DNA of 43,987 nt from positions 1 through 43,987 of the forward strand of contig JAANBB010000349.1 of the NCBI GenBank assembly GCA_014621425.1, written 5' to 3'. Positions 20,208 through 31,299 of this stretch are shown here, one piece after another. Source of the stretch: Cylindrodendrum hubeiense. Taxonomy: Eukaryota; Ascomycota; Sordariomycetes; Hypocreales; Nectriaceae. Each line of letters starts with the position of its first letter. Within the stretch, counting starts at the first letter, position 1. A model generated the notes under the pieces. That model was given only the letters and a program-made list of their open reading frames with translations. It was not told where the DNA came from and did no database searches. Both the position numbers and the translations under genes were made by a program.

Positions 20208-21654
20208 TTAGGCGACAGCCTGTTCCATTTCCTTGATGTACAGCTTGATGTGGGCCTCCATCTTCAGGTACTCGTCATGCGCAGTGTGGACCTCATTTTC
20301 AATGTTTTCCTTGAGGTCGACCATCTATGGCGTGTTAGCATGTCTTGGTAATGACGTATTGGGCAGGTTTGGGTAGACTGACCTTCTTCTCCGTTTGCTC
20401 AATCCTCACTCGGCGGATTTCCATCTCTTTGCCCTTCTCCGTGTGCTCGTCGGTGAGCCGCTTGTGCACTGCTCGGAGCTCGTGCATCTTCTGCTTGGCT
20501 TCTTGGGCCTTAGAATTGCTTTGCTCTCGGAGCTTCTCTGTCCGCTCCGTCCACTTGCTCAGCTGCCGTTTCAACATAGTCTCGGCTCGCTCCACCTCGC
20601 GCGCATTGTTACCACGCTCCGAGAGGGCGTCACGCTGCTTAGTATTGCGGGCCATCTCCTCCTCCTCCTTGGCCAGCTCTGCGGCAATCTCATCGAGGAT
20701 TTTGATACAAGAGGCCGCGTCTGTTGACACCATCGAGAAGGAGTCCGTTGAAGTCTGGAGGGCTCGTGCTCGGCGGTCTAGAGCATCAATGTGTGACTTG
20801 TCGTTGTTGAGGATTTCACGCAGCTCCATCAAATTGTCCTGGAGGGCCGAGGGGCTCTGAAGCACATATGGTCGCAACTTGGTGCTCTCTTGCTTCAGAG
20901 TGAGCTTTTCCTGTGTCTTCTGCTCGAGAAGCCCAGTGAGCTCGCCCTTCCTCTGCTTCGCCTCTTCGACACGTGTGGCAACCTTTTTCTGGGTGCGTTG
21001 TAGCTCCAGAAGTCGCTTCTTTAGGTCTTCATTGCGCATCGACTTCTCGCGGACTTGCGCCTCCATTGCCTTTTGGTTGTGTCGCATATCTTCCAACCGG
21101 CCCTCATTCTCCTGGTTCTCGATATATAGCGTCTCAATGCGCGTCTTGGCAGACTCGGATTTGTTGTAGTGCTCGTCGATGACGCTGGTCTGCGACTCGC
21201 GGAACCGCACAAAGTTGATGAGGTAGCTAAAGATTCGAACGAGGCGCTCGTACGTCGGCTTGTACAGGTCGTTGAAGCTAAAATCGGTAATACCGCACTC
21301 GAAGAGCAACCTGCGCAGCGACACGTAGAAGCCCATCAGGTTGCGCGTGTCAGCGGGGATGACATCTGAATATTCGCCACAGACGTCCTCGGCCGCCGCG
21401 CGCATCGCGGGTTCGACAGAGTCACGGGTCGCATTGAGGAGTAGTTCAGCGAACCACTCGAAAATCTGCTGAACATAGACAGGGTTTGGTTTCTGGAGGT
21501 CCGCGACGGTAAAGTTGATACCGATATCTGTTATGCAGCCGACGATCTCACGATCGGGGAGGCGCATGAACGCATCGGCCTCTTCCTCCTTCTTACGCGA
21601 GCGAGACTGCTGCTGCTGCGCAGGGATAATACTCATTCGGGGATTGTACGACAT
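20208..21654 (-). CDS. nuf2: Kinetochore protein Nuf2 (Ndc80 complex)
   Basis: Two exons on the minus strand (21654-20383, 20324-20208) give 462 aa, the usual Nuf2 length. The N-terminal calponin-homology-like region at about 28-170 has [43 protein letters not shown] and [25 protein letters not shown]. The remainder is a long coiled coil rich in Glu, Lys and Gln. Nuf2 pairs with Ndc80 to bind spindle microtubules, and its C-terminal coil joins Spc24/Spc25. The last exon ([20 protein letters not shown] to EMEQAVA) continues the coil and was added because intron GTCAGT...CCATAG joins in phase 0. Without this splice the protein would end with 15 unrelated residues. The upstream neighbour on its 5' side is the 7.2-kb gene-free region. 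Confidence 0.94.
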
Positions 21655-23396
21655 GGTGATGGTATTTCCCTCGCTGTGGTTGAGGGAGTCGGAATCTTTA
21701 GATAGGATGCGCGCGTTGTCGTTTCGGTGCGTCGCGAATTACTTCGAAATGGTGGTTGTAAACACCAACGTGGGGTGTTGCTGGGGAAACTTGTTCGCGA
21801 TTGATGGATCGCGGTCACGTGATCTTCCAACTACCAGAAAACCAGATAAACTTGAGATTAGCCTCGAGGAGCACCTGCGTGATGAATTGGATTCAATTGT
21901 GTTATTCAAAAGTGACTAATTCATGCTGGCCACTATGAAACGCCATGCCTGGGCGACTGTCATGCATTGCGAGTGGCCGTTCATTCTAGACCTCTTCCAG
22001 CACAACAATCCCACATGTCACGATGCAGAGCCAACACTTTGCTCTCAGGTGCCAACACAGCATGTGGTACGACCATGTTCTTTCTGCATGGTATGTTCGC
22101 ATCAAAAGTAAGTCCATGGGCGTGGCAGATCTGCACAGAGCTGCCGTGGACACCAATACACGTGTACAAGACGGTTGTTCAGGGATCATGACTGTTGTTT
22201 GGGACACGGACTTGCAGGCGGCTCCAGAGAAGATCACCAAGTGAACCCCAGGGATAGGGGATCCTACTCTCTAACACCGGCACTAAACCTAATTTTAGTC
22301 ACCTCTGTGAACATGGCAGATGCCGTGTTTCTAGGTGCTATAGTTGCTACTCCAAACCCCAGAGACATCATCTGTGCCATCCGTGTGACGATGAGAGACG
22401 GCGTTAGTCCATCAGATCTTCAGATAGCCCGACTGATCCGCTCGCGAGTAGTCGTCATTCCCTCTCGCGCCTAGAATGAAGAGATTTGCTCATTTCGTTC
22501 TAGATGCAGATCCGGGAGTCCCATGGGAAATGTCTGATTGAACTCAATCTTGCTGTATCACCACTTGTACCCTCCGCGGATCTCGACTTCTACTGGCCCA
22601 CCACACCTGTCGGTCATCTCGCGTGGGAATCCTTCTCTCGCAGATGCAAGGTCAGGTCTGTCTGTCTTCTGCACAGCGCCCCGGCATGGATTGCGCTTCC
22701 TCGTGATTTCCACCTCGGAGCACAATATGCAGTCGAGTGGGTGCAGCTAATGTCGCTGGAGCCCATATCTTGAGGCAGCCCGCGAAGATTACCGCCGAAC
22801 GGGCAGCCACCTTTCCGTCCCGCGACTCCATCAACGCCCGCGACTCGCTCCCTCGTTTAGCAGCGAGGGAACTTCTATCCACGTGGCGGCCGCCCGATCT
22901 AGCCCGATGAGAATCATTCCCTTCAGGGGCGGACGACTCCCTCGCTATCGCCAAAGATTCCTGCGCCCTGAACCCTGATATGGGGGGCGGCGGAATCTGG
23001 AACAAAAGCAAAACCATCCCACATCCCCGGCATTTGCGATACCATAGGTCAGACCCTAATTGCCGTGGGTGATGAAACAGCTCGATCGATTGGCCAGCCG
23101 GAAGCCCTAAGAAGCTAAGCCATGATGAAACAAGAAGGCCCATCGTTGCTTTTGAAACCCAGTCAGGAGACTCCTGTGGCACGCGCAAGTGGAGGAAAAG
23201 GGGACAAATTGGACATTGGCACGACGGTGGCCCATTGGCTGGACAGCCTGGGGACAATCGCCGACTGCAGACTGGTAACAGCCGGGGCAAGCAGGGAAAC
23301 CGTTGGCGGTCATACCCGGGTTTGACAGAGGATCCAGGACCGACGCAACGCAACTCGGCGTTGCAAGGAAATGCCGGCTTCAGGAGGAATGGACGG

Positions 23397-23441
23397 CTCC
23401 ACGCAGTCACCTCCACGCAGTCACCTCCTGCATGAGGTGAC
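23397..23441. repeat. Duplicated 14-mer abutting a perfect 8-bp hairpin
   Basis: CTCCACGCAGTCAC occurs twice in tandem, and the second copy runs into GTCACCTC (23420-23427), a six-base loop, and GAGGTGAC (23434-23441). The arms are exactly complementary. It lies in the gene-free interval; function is unknown. Confidence 0.7.
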
Positions 23442-26400
23442 ATGCATGGGCACTGTGGGCGTCCTAGGCCAGGCAGCTCGAAGGATTTGGCTGTGGTTTA
23501 CTGCTCTGTATGTGTGTATGTCCACCGTTAGAACGAAGCCACGGGGCATTGAGTGAGATTCTATCAATAGCACCAACAACCATCGGAACCGATGGCTACT
23601 CCGCCCCAATCCAGGACCGCTTCTCGACCGCCGCTTTCTCAGCCAAGGTGGGGGATGGACTGAGCTGGACATGGAGGATCCGTCCGGTCAACAAACCTGC
23701 TTGATGTATTTTCGAGGCGCATTCGGGGCGAGCGTCTTCAGCCATCTTTCGTCAAGATGTCATTGGCTCGGCCATTGATTGGAAGGACTTTGAGGACATG
23801 GCGGCCGGCGTTGGAAGATCGAAAACCTGCCGCGATTCAGGATGAGCGCTTCGACACAGAAGCAGCTCATTTGCCATTAGCCATCCGCCCGTCGGATGAA
23901 GTCAATAGTTGTCCAATCCCCGATCCGCAGCCCATGCTCCCTTCCGCGGCCCGGGTCTGGGGCATTAAGCACGGGAGATTTGGGCGAAACCGCGGCGGTC
24001 CGAAGGCCGCTGACTGCGACGACGACGTGCCATGGACCGACCGTAGGCCATGCATGACAGCTCGATTGTGCCACTGCCCATGGCGCTCCCCGTTCCACTT
24101 TTCCATTGCCTCACCACAACTGCAGGCAGAGAGCAGAAAGGGCGCAAACCGGTGCAGGAGAGAGGTCGCCCCTGCATAGGGAGAGGACTGGCGGCGGGCT
24201 TGCTGAACTTGCCCGGACCCGTTGGTGGCAGATCGCCCAGACCAGCCCTTGCCTGTGATGACGTCTGGTTGGGATCGCCAGTGAGACAAGACGAACTTGG
24301 CCCCCTAGGCTGCTGAGGTCCATGCGTATGACGACACGAATCTCCAGGGTATGTCTGGGCCACTTCGTACTGAAGCCAGAATGGGAGCACTGGAGTCGGG
24401 AACGAGGCTCCTCATCCCGCTTACCCAGGTGTCACGTTAGACCTGGCTTTGCTGGCTTGTTGGCCTGGTCCGCTCCTCCCACAGAGCCCTTACCGCTCTG
24501 TGGTGGATGACATACCCCCCGGCTGGTCTAGTCGCCAGGTGGTCTGCGATGGTACCTGCGGTGTCGTGTATGTCCAACCGACCATATGGCGAGATTGCTG
24601 GCCACGACACCGACTCTTTGGCCGTCGGCGGCACTCGCGGGGTAAAAGGGCATTGCGCGGTCGCCTCACGGGCAAGCAAGATACCGGTAGAGCGCCGGAT
24701 AGCAGCTCATTCAGGCGGGCGGGTGGACGAATACGAAGAAAATCGAGAATTGGTAAAGAGGCCCAGAAAAAAGAATGCGAGCGGGTCCCGACGTCCACGG
24801 GGCTGACCTGGGCCGGAGAGAGCGATACGAAGAGACAAGCAGGGGACGGGCGCAAGATGCGATGGGATTTCATGCGAGGTACAAAGTACCAGTACCTGGA
24901 TGCAGGACAAGTCGATAGCTCACAGGTACGGCTACTCGGCCTCCAGGGGGGATTGGGTTCTCAACTCCACTGCTCTGCTGGCTGCTCTTTTGCACTATGT
25001 GATTACCAGTGTGCATTACTGTTGGTCCGACTGGTGAGTAAGTCTTGGCCGGGATAGCGCGATTACTTTCGTAGCCCGCTTGCCGGACGGGAGAGCCGAG
25101 GGAGATTCACTGTCCCTTGTCTATGGCCAACCAAACGCGATGACTAGAACCGTAGGTAAGACAAGCTGAAGGTCCAATGTGGGGATGCGGACGCGGATTG
25201 GCGAACGAGGCTGGACGGAGGCTGGATCAAGAAACTGGATCGAACTGGCGGGCATGATCTGAATCAGGGCAGAACTGAACGAGCAGTTCGTGTAATTATC
25301 GCCTTTCGTCAGCGCGGCCTGGAGGGGACCGAGCGAGGCGACTAGTCTGGAGACCAAGAAGAGCCAAAAAAGCAAGTTGGGTAGACATGTGTCAGATGCG
25401 CAGATCGTGGGTTTCCGGGGACAGTGAGGCTAGCTCCTCGTGAAGTGGGAGTGCGCTGCATGCCGTAGAGAGACGGAGCTTCGTGTAGTTCGGCGCCATG
25501 GCCGGTGGAAACCAGGCAAAACCACGTAAGGCATCATCATGAGGCACACGCCGGACGCGATCCAGCGTGTGGCTGAGAGGTGGCGAACGATCGGTGAAGC
25601 ATACACCCATTCACCCATTGATGGGAGGCGGGGGATCGATAATCTATGACCCCGTGGCCTGCCTGCCGACAGAGATGGTGGGAGATGGTGGCAGTTGGTG
25701 GCAGTTTGGAGCAAGTTGGAGACCCGGCGCAGCAGGCTACTCGTTGTTTCATCATTGACCGTCATTTATCAGCAGGCCAGCGGTCTCCCCTCCTACTCTG
25801 CCTGCTGGACAACCGGCCAATCTGGGGCGCGCGAGCCTGCAAGCCTGAGCGCTTTTGGAGATCCTCACGGCAAGACGGGATGAACGGTATAGCAGTAATG
25901 GGCCTATAGCTGGGGCGATGATCGTCAACGGCACCACCCGGGAGGTGAGATCCGGAGGGGTCCAAGTACGAACGAAAGTGCAAGAAAGTGGCACAGTCTA
26001 CTCCGGTACTTGACGACGTCAGGTGTGGTTCACGACTCGAACGAGCGGTACCGAAAAGGCTTCGCGAGCTCTCGATAATACGAGGAGCCAGCTCGACGAT
26101 GCCGTGTTGGGAACGGCTTTATGCTTAATCAGGACTGCTTTCTCGTACCTGGCAGTTGCCCAGGGATTTGACAGTCAGCTGCAGCACGGGTACGAGTACC
26201 TTGGAACTCAAATAGCAATCGCCCGGACAGTACAGATGTACTATGATATGGTAGGGGCTGTGGCTGTTCCATCAAACGGAGGAAACAGCGGAGAGGCAGG
26301 GAGGAGGAGGCGCGTGGCAGTGTGGTGGGCTGGTGTGGCCCGGACAAAGTGGCCAAGGGCTGGCGTCGAGCCGGGAGGGTCGAAAATAGAATGCCAAAAA

Positions 26401-26854
26401 CCTGGTCTCCCGTTGGGGAGGCTGGATCGTGTGGTCGCTAGTCCGTAGGTAGTTGGGAAGAAACACCGACCTACGTAGCCAGTGGATTATTTCGATGGAT
26501 TGAGCGAGCTAAAACGAATCATGGGGGAGGCGGGTGCCGACGATTGACGGGGGACCTGGGAATCGATAGTCGGCAAGACAAACGAAGAAAGCGACGCAGA
26601 CATGACATCGACGCAGCAGAGGCAGGCAGGGAGTGCAGGTTGTTTGCTTCCCCTTGTGACCCTGTCCAACCGGTCCAACCTGTCCCACAGCCGACAATGT
26701 GCAGGACAAGAGAGATGAAGAGAGAGTGGAATGACTGGAGGGAGATGAGCAACAGTCCATGGCGCTCTGGTGAGTAGATGTCGCAGGCCAACCAAACCTG
26801 CAAACTTCCGATACTGCAAATTACATCGCGCGTGGTAATTAATCCGTGCTACGC

Positions 26855-26884
26855 AAGCTGCGAGCTGCGAGCTGCGAGCTGCGA
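26855..26884. repeat. 7-bp tandem repeat (GCGAGCT)
   Basis: Four consecutive near-perfect copies of a CTGCGAG unit lie within the gene-free interval. It is a short minisatellite of the kind that varies between isolates. No associated gene or mobile-element structure is visible. Confidence 0.75.
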
Positions 26885-28857
26885 CCCCTTGTGTGGATCT
26901 GGCGGATTGGTGGACTCTCGCTCTCGCTCTGCGCGCTGCGTCGACGATACCTCTGTTCCGTCCATTTGATCCGCGGGTTCCATGCTTGGCCCCCTCTATC
27001 AAGCTACAGCAGCGCGTGAGTGCGTGAGCCACTCCGGGCTTGGTGGTGTCTGATGGGTCGCCTTTCGTGGCCGTGGCCGGTGGCGCCCTGCCTGGGCCGG
27101 GGCTGGGTGGCTTTGCCCGTGGTCCCACCCCGCTAAAAGCTACCAAAAGTTCACAACGCTGGAAGCTGTTGCGCTAGGCGGGCGAGGGGTGTGTGGGCTG
27201 AGGGTTACCACAGGCGCCGTACGTAGTGCTCTACGTAGTGCCGTGTTGTAGTGCTGTGTGTATGAAGTGGTGCTGGCCGAGCAGGCTGGTTGTGTCGCTT
27301 GCTTACAGCTTCAACATGCTCATGGAATGGATTGCGGTCATTCCCAATTGATACCCTCAACTCACATACCCTGGTCTCACCTCTTTATCTCTCACTCCCC
27401 TCCCTTCTGCTCGTTCGGGCACTACGCATATCGCCTCTCGCTGCCGGGATCAGAGACAGAGCAACCTAGAACAACTCTGTCCCTTTCGGAGAAGAGCGAA
27501 GGGAAACAGATGACTCGGTATCTGTGCTCGTCCACTGTCCCTGGCACTTTATTGATTAATAAAAATTCCCATCCATTGACGAGGCCCACTCCAGCCCGTC
27601 CAGCCCGCTCGTAGCCCATCGCCCAGTTCATTGTCCTCTGTCTGTCTGCTGCCAATCAGCGGGCCCTTCCCAGGACCCGGCTTCCAGCGGGCACCCATCA
27701 ATGGAGCTCAGCCTGGAAGCCCAATCGCAGCCTACCGGCCCCCCCTTGTCCCCGTAACCCACTGGACTTCAAGCAAGAAAACCCCTAGTTCAGGGAAGTA
27801 CCGGTACGAGACCGCCCCCAAAGCCCCCCTACCTCGGCCGGGTGTCACCGTACCGCTACTTGCGACGGTACCTCTGCGCCGTACCGGACGTCCCCGCCGA
27901 CCAGGAGGCAGGCTACTAAAGCACACGGTGACGAGACCCTTGCCACCACCACCCACCACCACAAAGCCGCCACCAAACGGGGATTCTGGGATACCGGGAA
28001 ATTCTGGGGCAAGCTCTTGTTGTCTCCCCCGGCTCCAAAAAAAGAGACCCGAGAGATACCCACCCGGCCTGCCAAGTCCCAAGACCCTCGAGCGACAAGC
28101 ATCGACAAGCATCCACTGCACCTGAACCTGAGCCCGCGCTTGGGCCTGCAGCGAAGCCCTGAAGCCTGACGTTTCCAGCAGCCCACGCTCGGCAGCCAGC
28201 ACAGCGCAACGCAACCCCTAGCGAGCGTCCCACCTGGGGTGCTGGCTGGTCGCTTTTTGCTTTGGCCCTTTTGGGCCGACTGGCGCATTCCCTTGGCTCC
28301 TTCCCTGGGAAAAAAATCTGTCTCAACCCACCCCCCTGGAGCCCGCCCACACGCCCGCGCTCCTGCCCTTGTGCATACCGACCTGAAGTGCACTTTCTAC
28401 ATTTACCACACAGGTCCCGCCACGCACCACACGCCCACGTCCCACGTCCGCGTACTTACATCTCACCCTTCCCATCCCACACCTTAACACTTACATACTT
28501 ACCTCCAACCGCTCCCTCACAACCACTCGCTTTTTTCCAGATCCTGGAGCCATCGCGCGCCTACTCACACGGCCCCTTGACTGCTCTCCTCGGCTGAGCT
28601 GTCTGTCGCTGCCGTTGTGCCCCTCGTCCCGCTCGTCGCCCATGCAGCCTGCCTCCCGCACGTCCCGAATGAGAGTCGTTTGACACGAGCCAGCTCTCCC
28701 ACCTCCTTACTCCATGACCAGTTTGGTTCGACCGCCTCGACGACTCCACGATGCTTTCGCACGCTTTGCGTAATCTCGACAATTCCAACCACACCTTGGC
28801 GACCATACCGGTAGCTTGCTACTAGTTCCTCCAACTGGTGAAGCATCATCCGGAGCC

Positions 28858-31299
28858 ATGGCCCTTTGGCCATTCCGGCGCCGGAGCGGCCGAAAGCGCC
28901 CTCGAAGCGGTGCTACTCACTCCGATGCAGAGGGAGGCCCGCCAACTTCGCCCATCGAGGGTGCCAAACTCTCCAAGAAGCGACGAACCGAACCGCCCCG
29001 ACCGCTCCGTCCCTCCCGCACCTACAGTTTCGAACCCGGAGAACAAGACTCCCTCCGCATCGACCGAGATCGCGCCGGACGGAGAATCCTACACAACACT
29101 TGGGATGACAGCGCCGCCGGCGCGTGGGATCGCACTCCCACACTTCACCCCAAACAAAGAAACCATCACCCTACGAGAAGAAAAGATATCAAGAAGAGGA
29201 AGGACCGGGATAGAGAGGCCGAAATCAAGGCAATGAGCAACTTTACTCCGGTGCGCCCCGCGGCAGAACCATGGACTTCCGGCCGCCCCATGAAGAGGGA
29301 TAGTAAGAAGGCCAAAACCACGAGCTTTGGGAGACATGGAGAGACCCGCAACTCCGATGTTTCCCTGCCCGCCCCTGGCTCTATACACTCCAGCCTCTCA
29401 TCTGACTCCGAATTTGGGTCCTACACTGTGTCGGCGCTGGACGCACTTGCGCCTAGACCTACCCTTCGCTACGCCCATGGCCCTTCTCGATCGTCTCCAC
29501 CGCCTCCACCGGTAACCGTCCAGCCTTCCCCTCAAAGACGGAAGCTCTTGGATCGCGAGCCAATCCCCGAGGCGACTATGAAGGCTCACAAGCGAGTCGA
29601 TTCTCTCGCCGATGATCTTGACGCCAGTGACCTCAGAGAGCTTATGGAGAGGGATAACCGAAGACGAGAAAAGAGGAAGGTGAAAGAACGAACGCGAATG
29701 GAACGCCGACTGGCAAAGAAAGCAGAGGAGCAGAAGGCCGAGGAATTGGAATCAAGACAGACGGGCACACCTCCCCCGGAGAATTTCGAAAGGGGAGTGG
29801 TGGGCCGTGAATTGGTCGGCTTGGGCATTGAGCCTGCTTCAGCAGTGGTTACATCGTCTAAGCAAAGGAGGTCTAGTGAGTCTGAGCCTATGCCGGATGC
29901 CGATGCCGACACTGTGGAAGACGCTCCCAAGAAGCCACTTGAGTTGTTCCATCGAACAGATACCATGCCAATTGAGGAGGCGCCTGCTCCTAGAGAGGAC
30001 GCACATGTTCCTATGGACGTGGATACGCCAAAGGAAGGTTCTACGATAACCCGTCCATCCGAGGACCACCCGTCTTCCATTTACAGTACCAGATTGGCTA
30101 GTATCTTGAGATCTGTCAAGTCGCGTTCAAAGTCGACCTTGCGCTCTGAACGGGAAAAGTTGGCTTCTCCTCCACCTGACACCATTGCTGAGGAGCCGAC
30201 TCGAAAAGGTTCCCAGGATTCTAACTCAAGCTCTAAGACAGCTCGATTTTCCATTCGAGCCCTCTTCAGATGGGGCAGCAGGCGCCGTCGGAACTCGGGT
30301 CCCTCATCCTTCTCCAACACGTCCCGAGAAGAGATGCAAGCTATTGCCGCGGCTGTGCGAGCGAAAGCGCAATCGCAGGCAAAAGCCCTCGCTAGACTTG
30401 AGGGCGACGATTTTTACACTGGAAATTACATAGCACGCAAGCCTAGCTCGAGCGTGCCAAAACGGACAAGATCCCGCTTCCGAGAAGACCTTCCGGAGCT
30501 GCCGATCTCACCACCCGCCTCACCCGAACCCGAACCTCCCGTGCCTGCTCTTCCAAAGAGCATGGTTAATGAGGAGGAGTCATCACAACCCATCGGCATG
30601 CGCTATGATACATCGGCTTCAGGTCACCGCTCTATTGAAGCCGAACCCCTTCGCCGAACCCCATCTTCCATGGAGAGGGCGTATGCCTCTCCATCGCCTG
30701 AGGCTCAACTGTCAGTCTCGCTGGCTTCTATTGATTCCGAGGCATCCTGGCTTTCCGGAGCCAAGGATGCCCGACGAGTGGCGATGCGCAATAGCCTTCG
30801 TCGCGCGAACCGCATCGAGCATGGCAACTCAAACCCTGATTCTCCTAATAACAGCACTGAAGAGGACCTTGCGATCCCTGAGGACGAGTCTCTGTCAAAA
30901 CCTAGTCACCTTCGAAGCGCTAGCTACAAAGAGACTGGCCACCCGGTAGAGGAGGCCTGTCCCAGCAGCGACGAGGAAGATACTGTTCAGGACGAGGACA
31001 TGAAGTGGGGTGCCGTGGGCTCTCAACCTCATGTCGTGCACAGAGTCACGATGAAGAGCCAAATCGGTCTGCTTGATGTCGAACTTGAACACGAAGACAG
31101 CGAGGCCTCGCCGATATCACCGGTGTCTCCTGCCTCGGAGCTTGCTGATGTCCAGCGTGCTAAGAGCGTGAACTTGGGCAAGGGCCATGTCCGCAACTTT
31201 AGCGCCGGGAGTGCGAAGTTGCTCGAGATCAGCCCTCGACTCTCTGCAGATCACAGAGCTAGCTCGGAGAGGAGGAGCAGCAGCGCCGTGGTGATTTGA
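28858..31299 (+). CDS. Large low-complexity protein of unknown function, 813 aa
   Basis: A single uninterrupted frame begins at the ATG at 28858 in a good context (GGAGCCATGG). An in-frame position 42 nt upstream is not an ATG. The protein starts MALWPFRRRSGRKRPRSG, strongly basic. It contains DREAEIKAMSNF, SIHSSLSSDSEFGSYTVSALDALAPRPTLRYA, then a very basic/acidic helical run at about 260-310 (LRELMERDNRRREKRKVKER). The rest is Ser/Pro/Glu-rich disordered sequence with many SP sites. No enzymatic domain or membrane segment is visible. I have the impression that this start and the ALDALAPRPTLRYA segment recur in other Pezizomycotina, but cannot confirm it. The composition suggests a phospho-regulated scaffold or nuclear protein; that is inference. 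Confidence 0.85.
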   Translation: MALWPFRRRSGRKRPRSGATHSDAEGGPPTSPIEGAKLSKKRRTEPPRPLRPSRTYSFEPGEQDSLRIDRDRAGRRILHNTWDDSAAGAWDRTPTLHPKQRNHHPTRRKDIKKRKDRDREAEIKAMSNFTPVRPAAEPWTSGRPMKRDSKKAKTTSFGRHGETRNSDVSLPAPGSIHSSLSSDSEFGSYTVSALDALAPRPTLRYAHGPSRSSPPPPPVTVQPSPQRRKLLDREPIPEATMKAHKRVDSLADDLDASDLRELMERDNRRREKRKVKERTRMERRLAKKAEEQKAEELESRQTGTPPPENFERGVVGRELVGLGIEPASAVVTSSKQRRSSESEPMPDADADTVEDAPKKPLELFHRTDTMPIEEAPAPREDAHVPMDVDTPKEGSTITRPSEDHPSSIYSTRLASILRSVKSRSKSTLRSEREKLASPPPDTIAEEPTRKGSQDSNSSSKTARFSIRALFRWGSRRRRNSGPSSFSNTSREEMQAIAAAVRAKAQSQAKALARLEGDDFYTGNYIARKPSSSVPKRTRSRFREDLPELPISPPASPEPEPPVPALPKSMVNEEESSQPIGMRYDTSASGHRSIEAEPLRRTPSSMERAYASPSPEAQLSVSLASIDSEASWLSGAKDARRVAMRNSLRRANRIEHGNSNPDSPNNSTEEDLAIPEDESLSKPSHLRSASYKETGHPVEEACPSSDEEDTVQDEDMKWGAVGSQPHVVHRVTMKSQIGLLDVELEHEDSEASPISPVSPASELADVQRAKSVNLGKGHVRNFSAGSAKLLEISPRLSADHRASSERRSSSAVVI

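Larger units (their letters stand above)
21655..28857. other. 7.2-kb interval with no convincing gene
   Basis: This lies between the start codons of two divergent genes, nuf2 (-) and the 813-aa protein (+). Many overlapping ORFs (up to 263 codons at 23443-22652) occur on both strands, but none shows a domain, a plausible multi-exon structure or family-like motifs. Local structure includes a duplicated 14-mer plus hairpin at 23397-23441, palindromes GGTACAAAGTACC at 24878-24890 and GGTACGAGTACC at 26189-26200, a 7-bp tandem repeat at 26855-26884, and clustered GTACC/GGTAC sites at 27800-27885. It could hold a long promoter, a long leader of the 28858 gene, or non-coding RNA. I see no tRNA or transposon ends. 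Confidence 0.55.

Noticed and set aside
22652..23443. 263-codon minus-strand ORF, the longest in the gene-free interval
   Set aside because: No domain, odd Cys/Ser/Pro/Arg-rich composition, no supporting splice structure, and other long frames overlap it on both strands. Long chance ORFs are expected in G/C-rich sequence.
27631..28393. Plus- and minus-strand frames of 110-180 codons upstream of the 813-aa gene
   Set aside because: They are Pro/Arg/Gly-rich with no domain and overlap each other in all frames; best read as a long G/C-rich leader or promoter.
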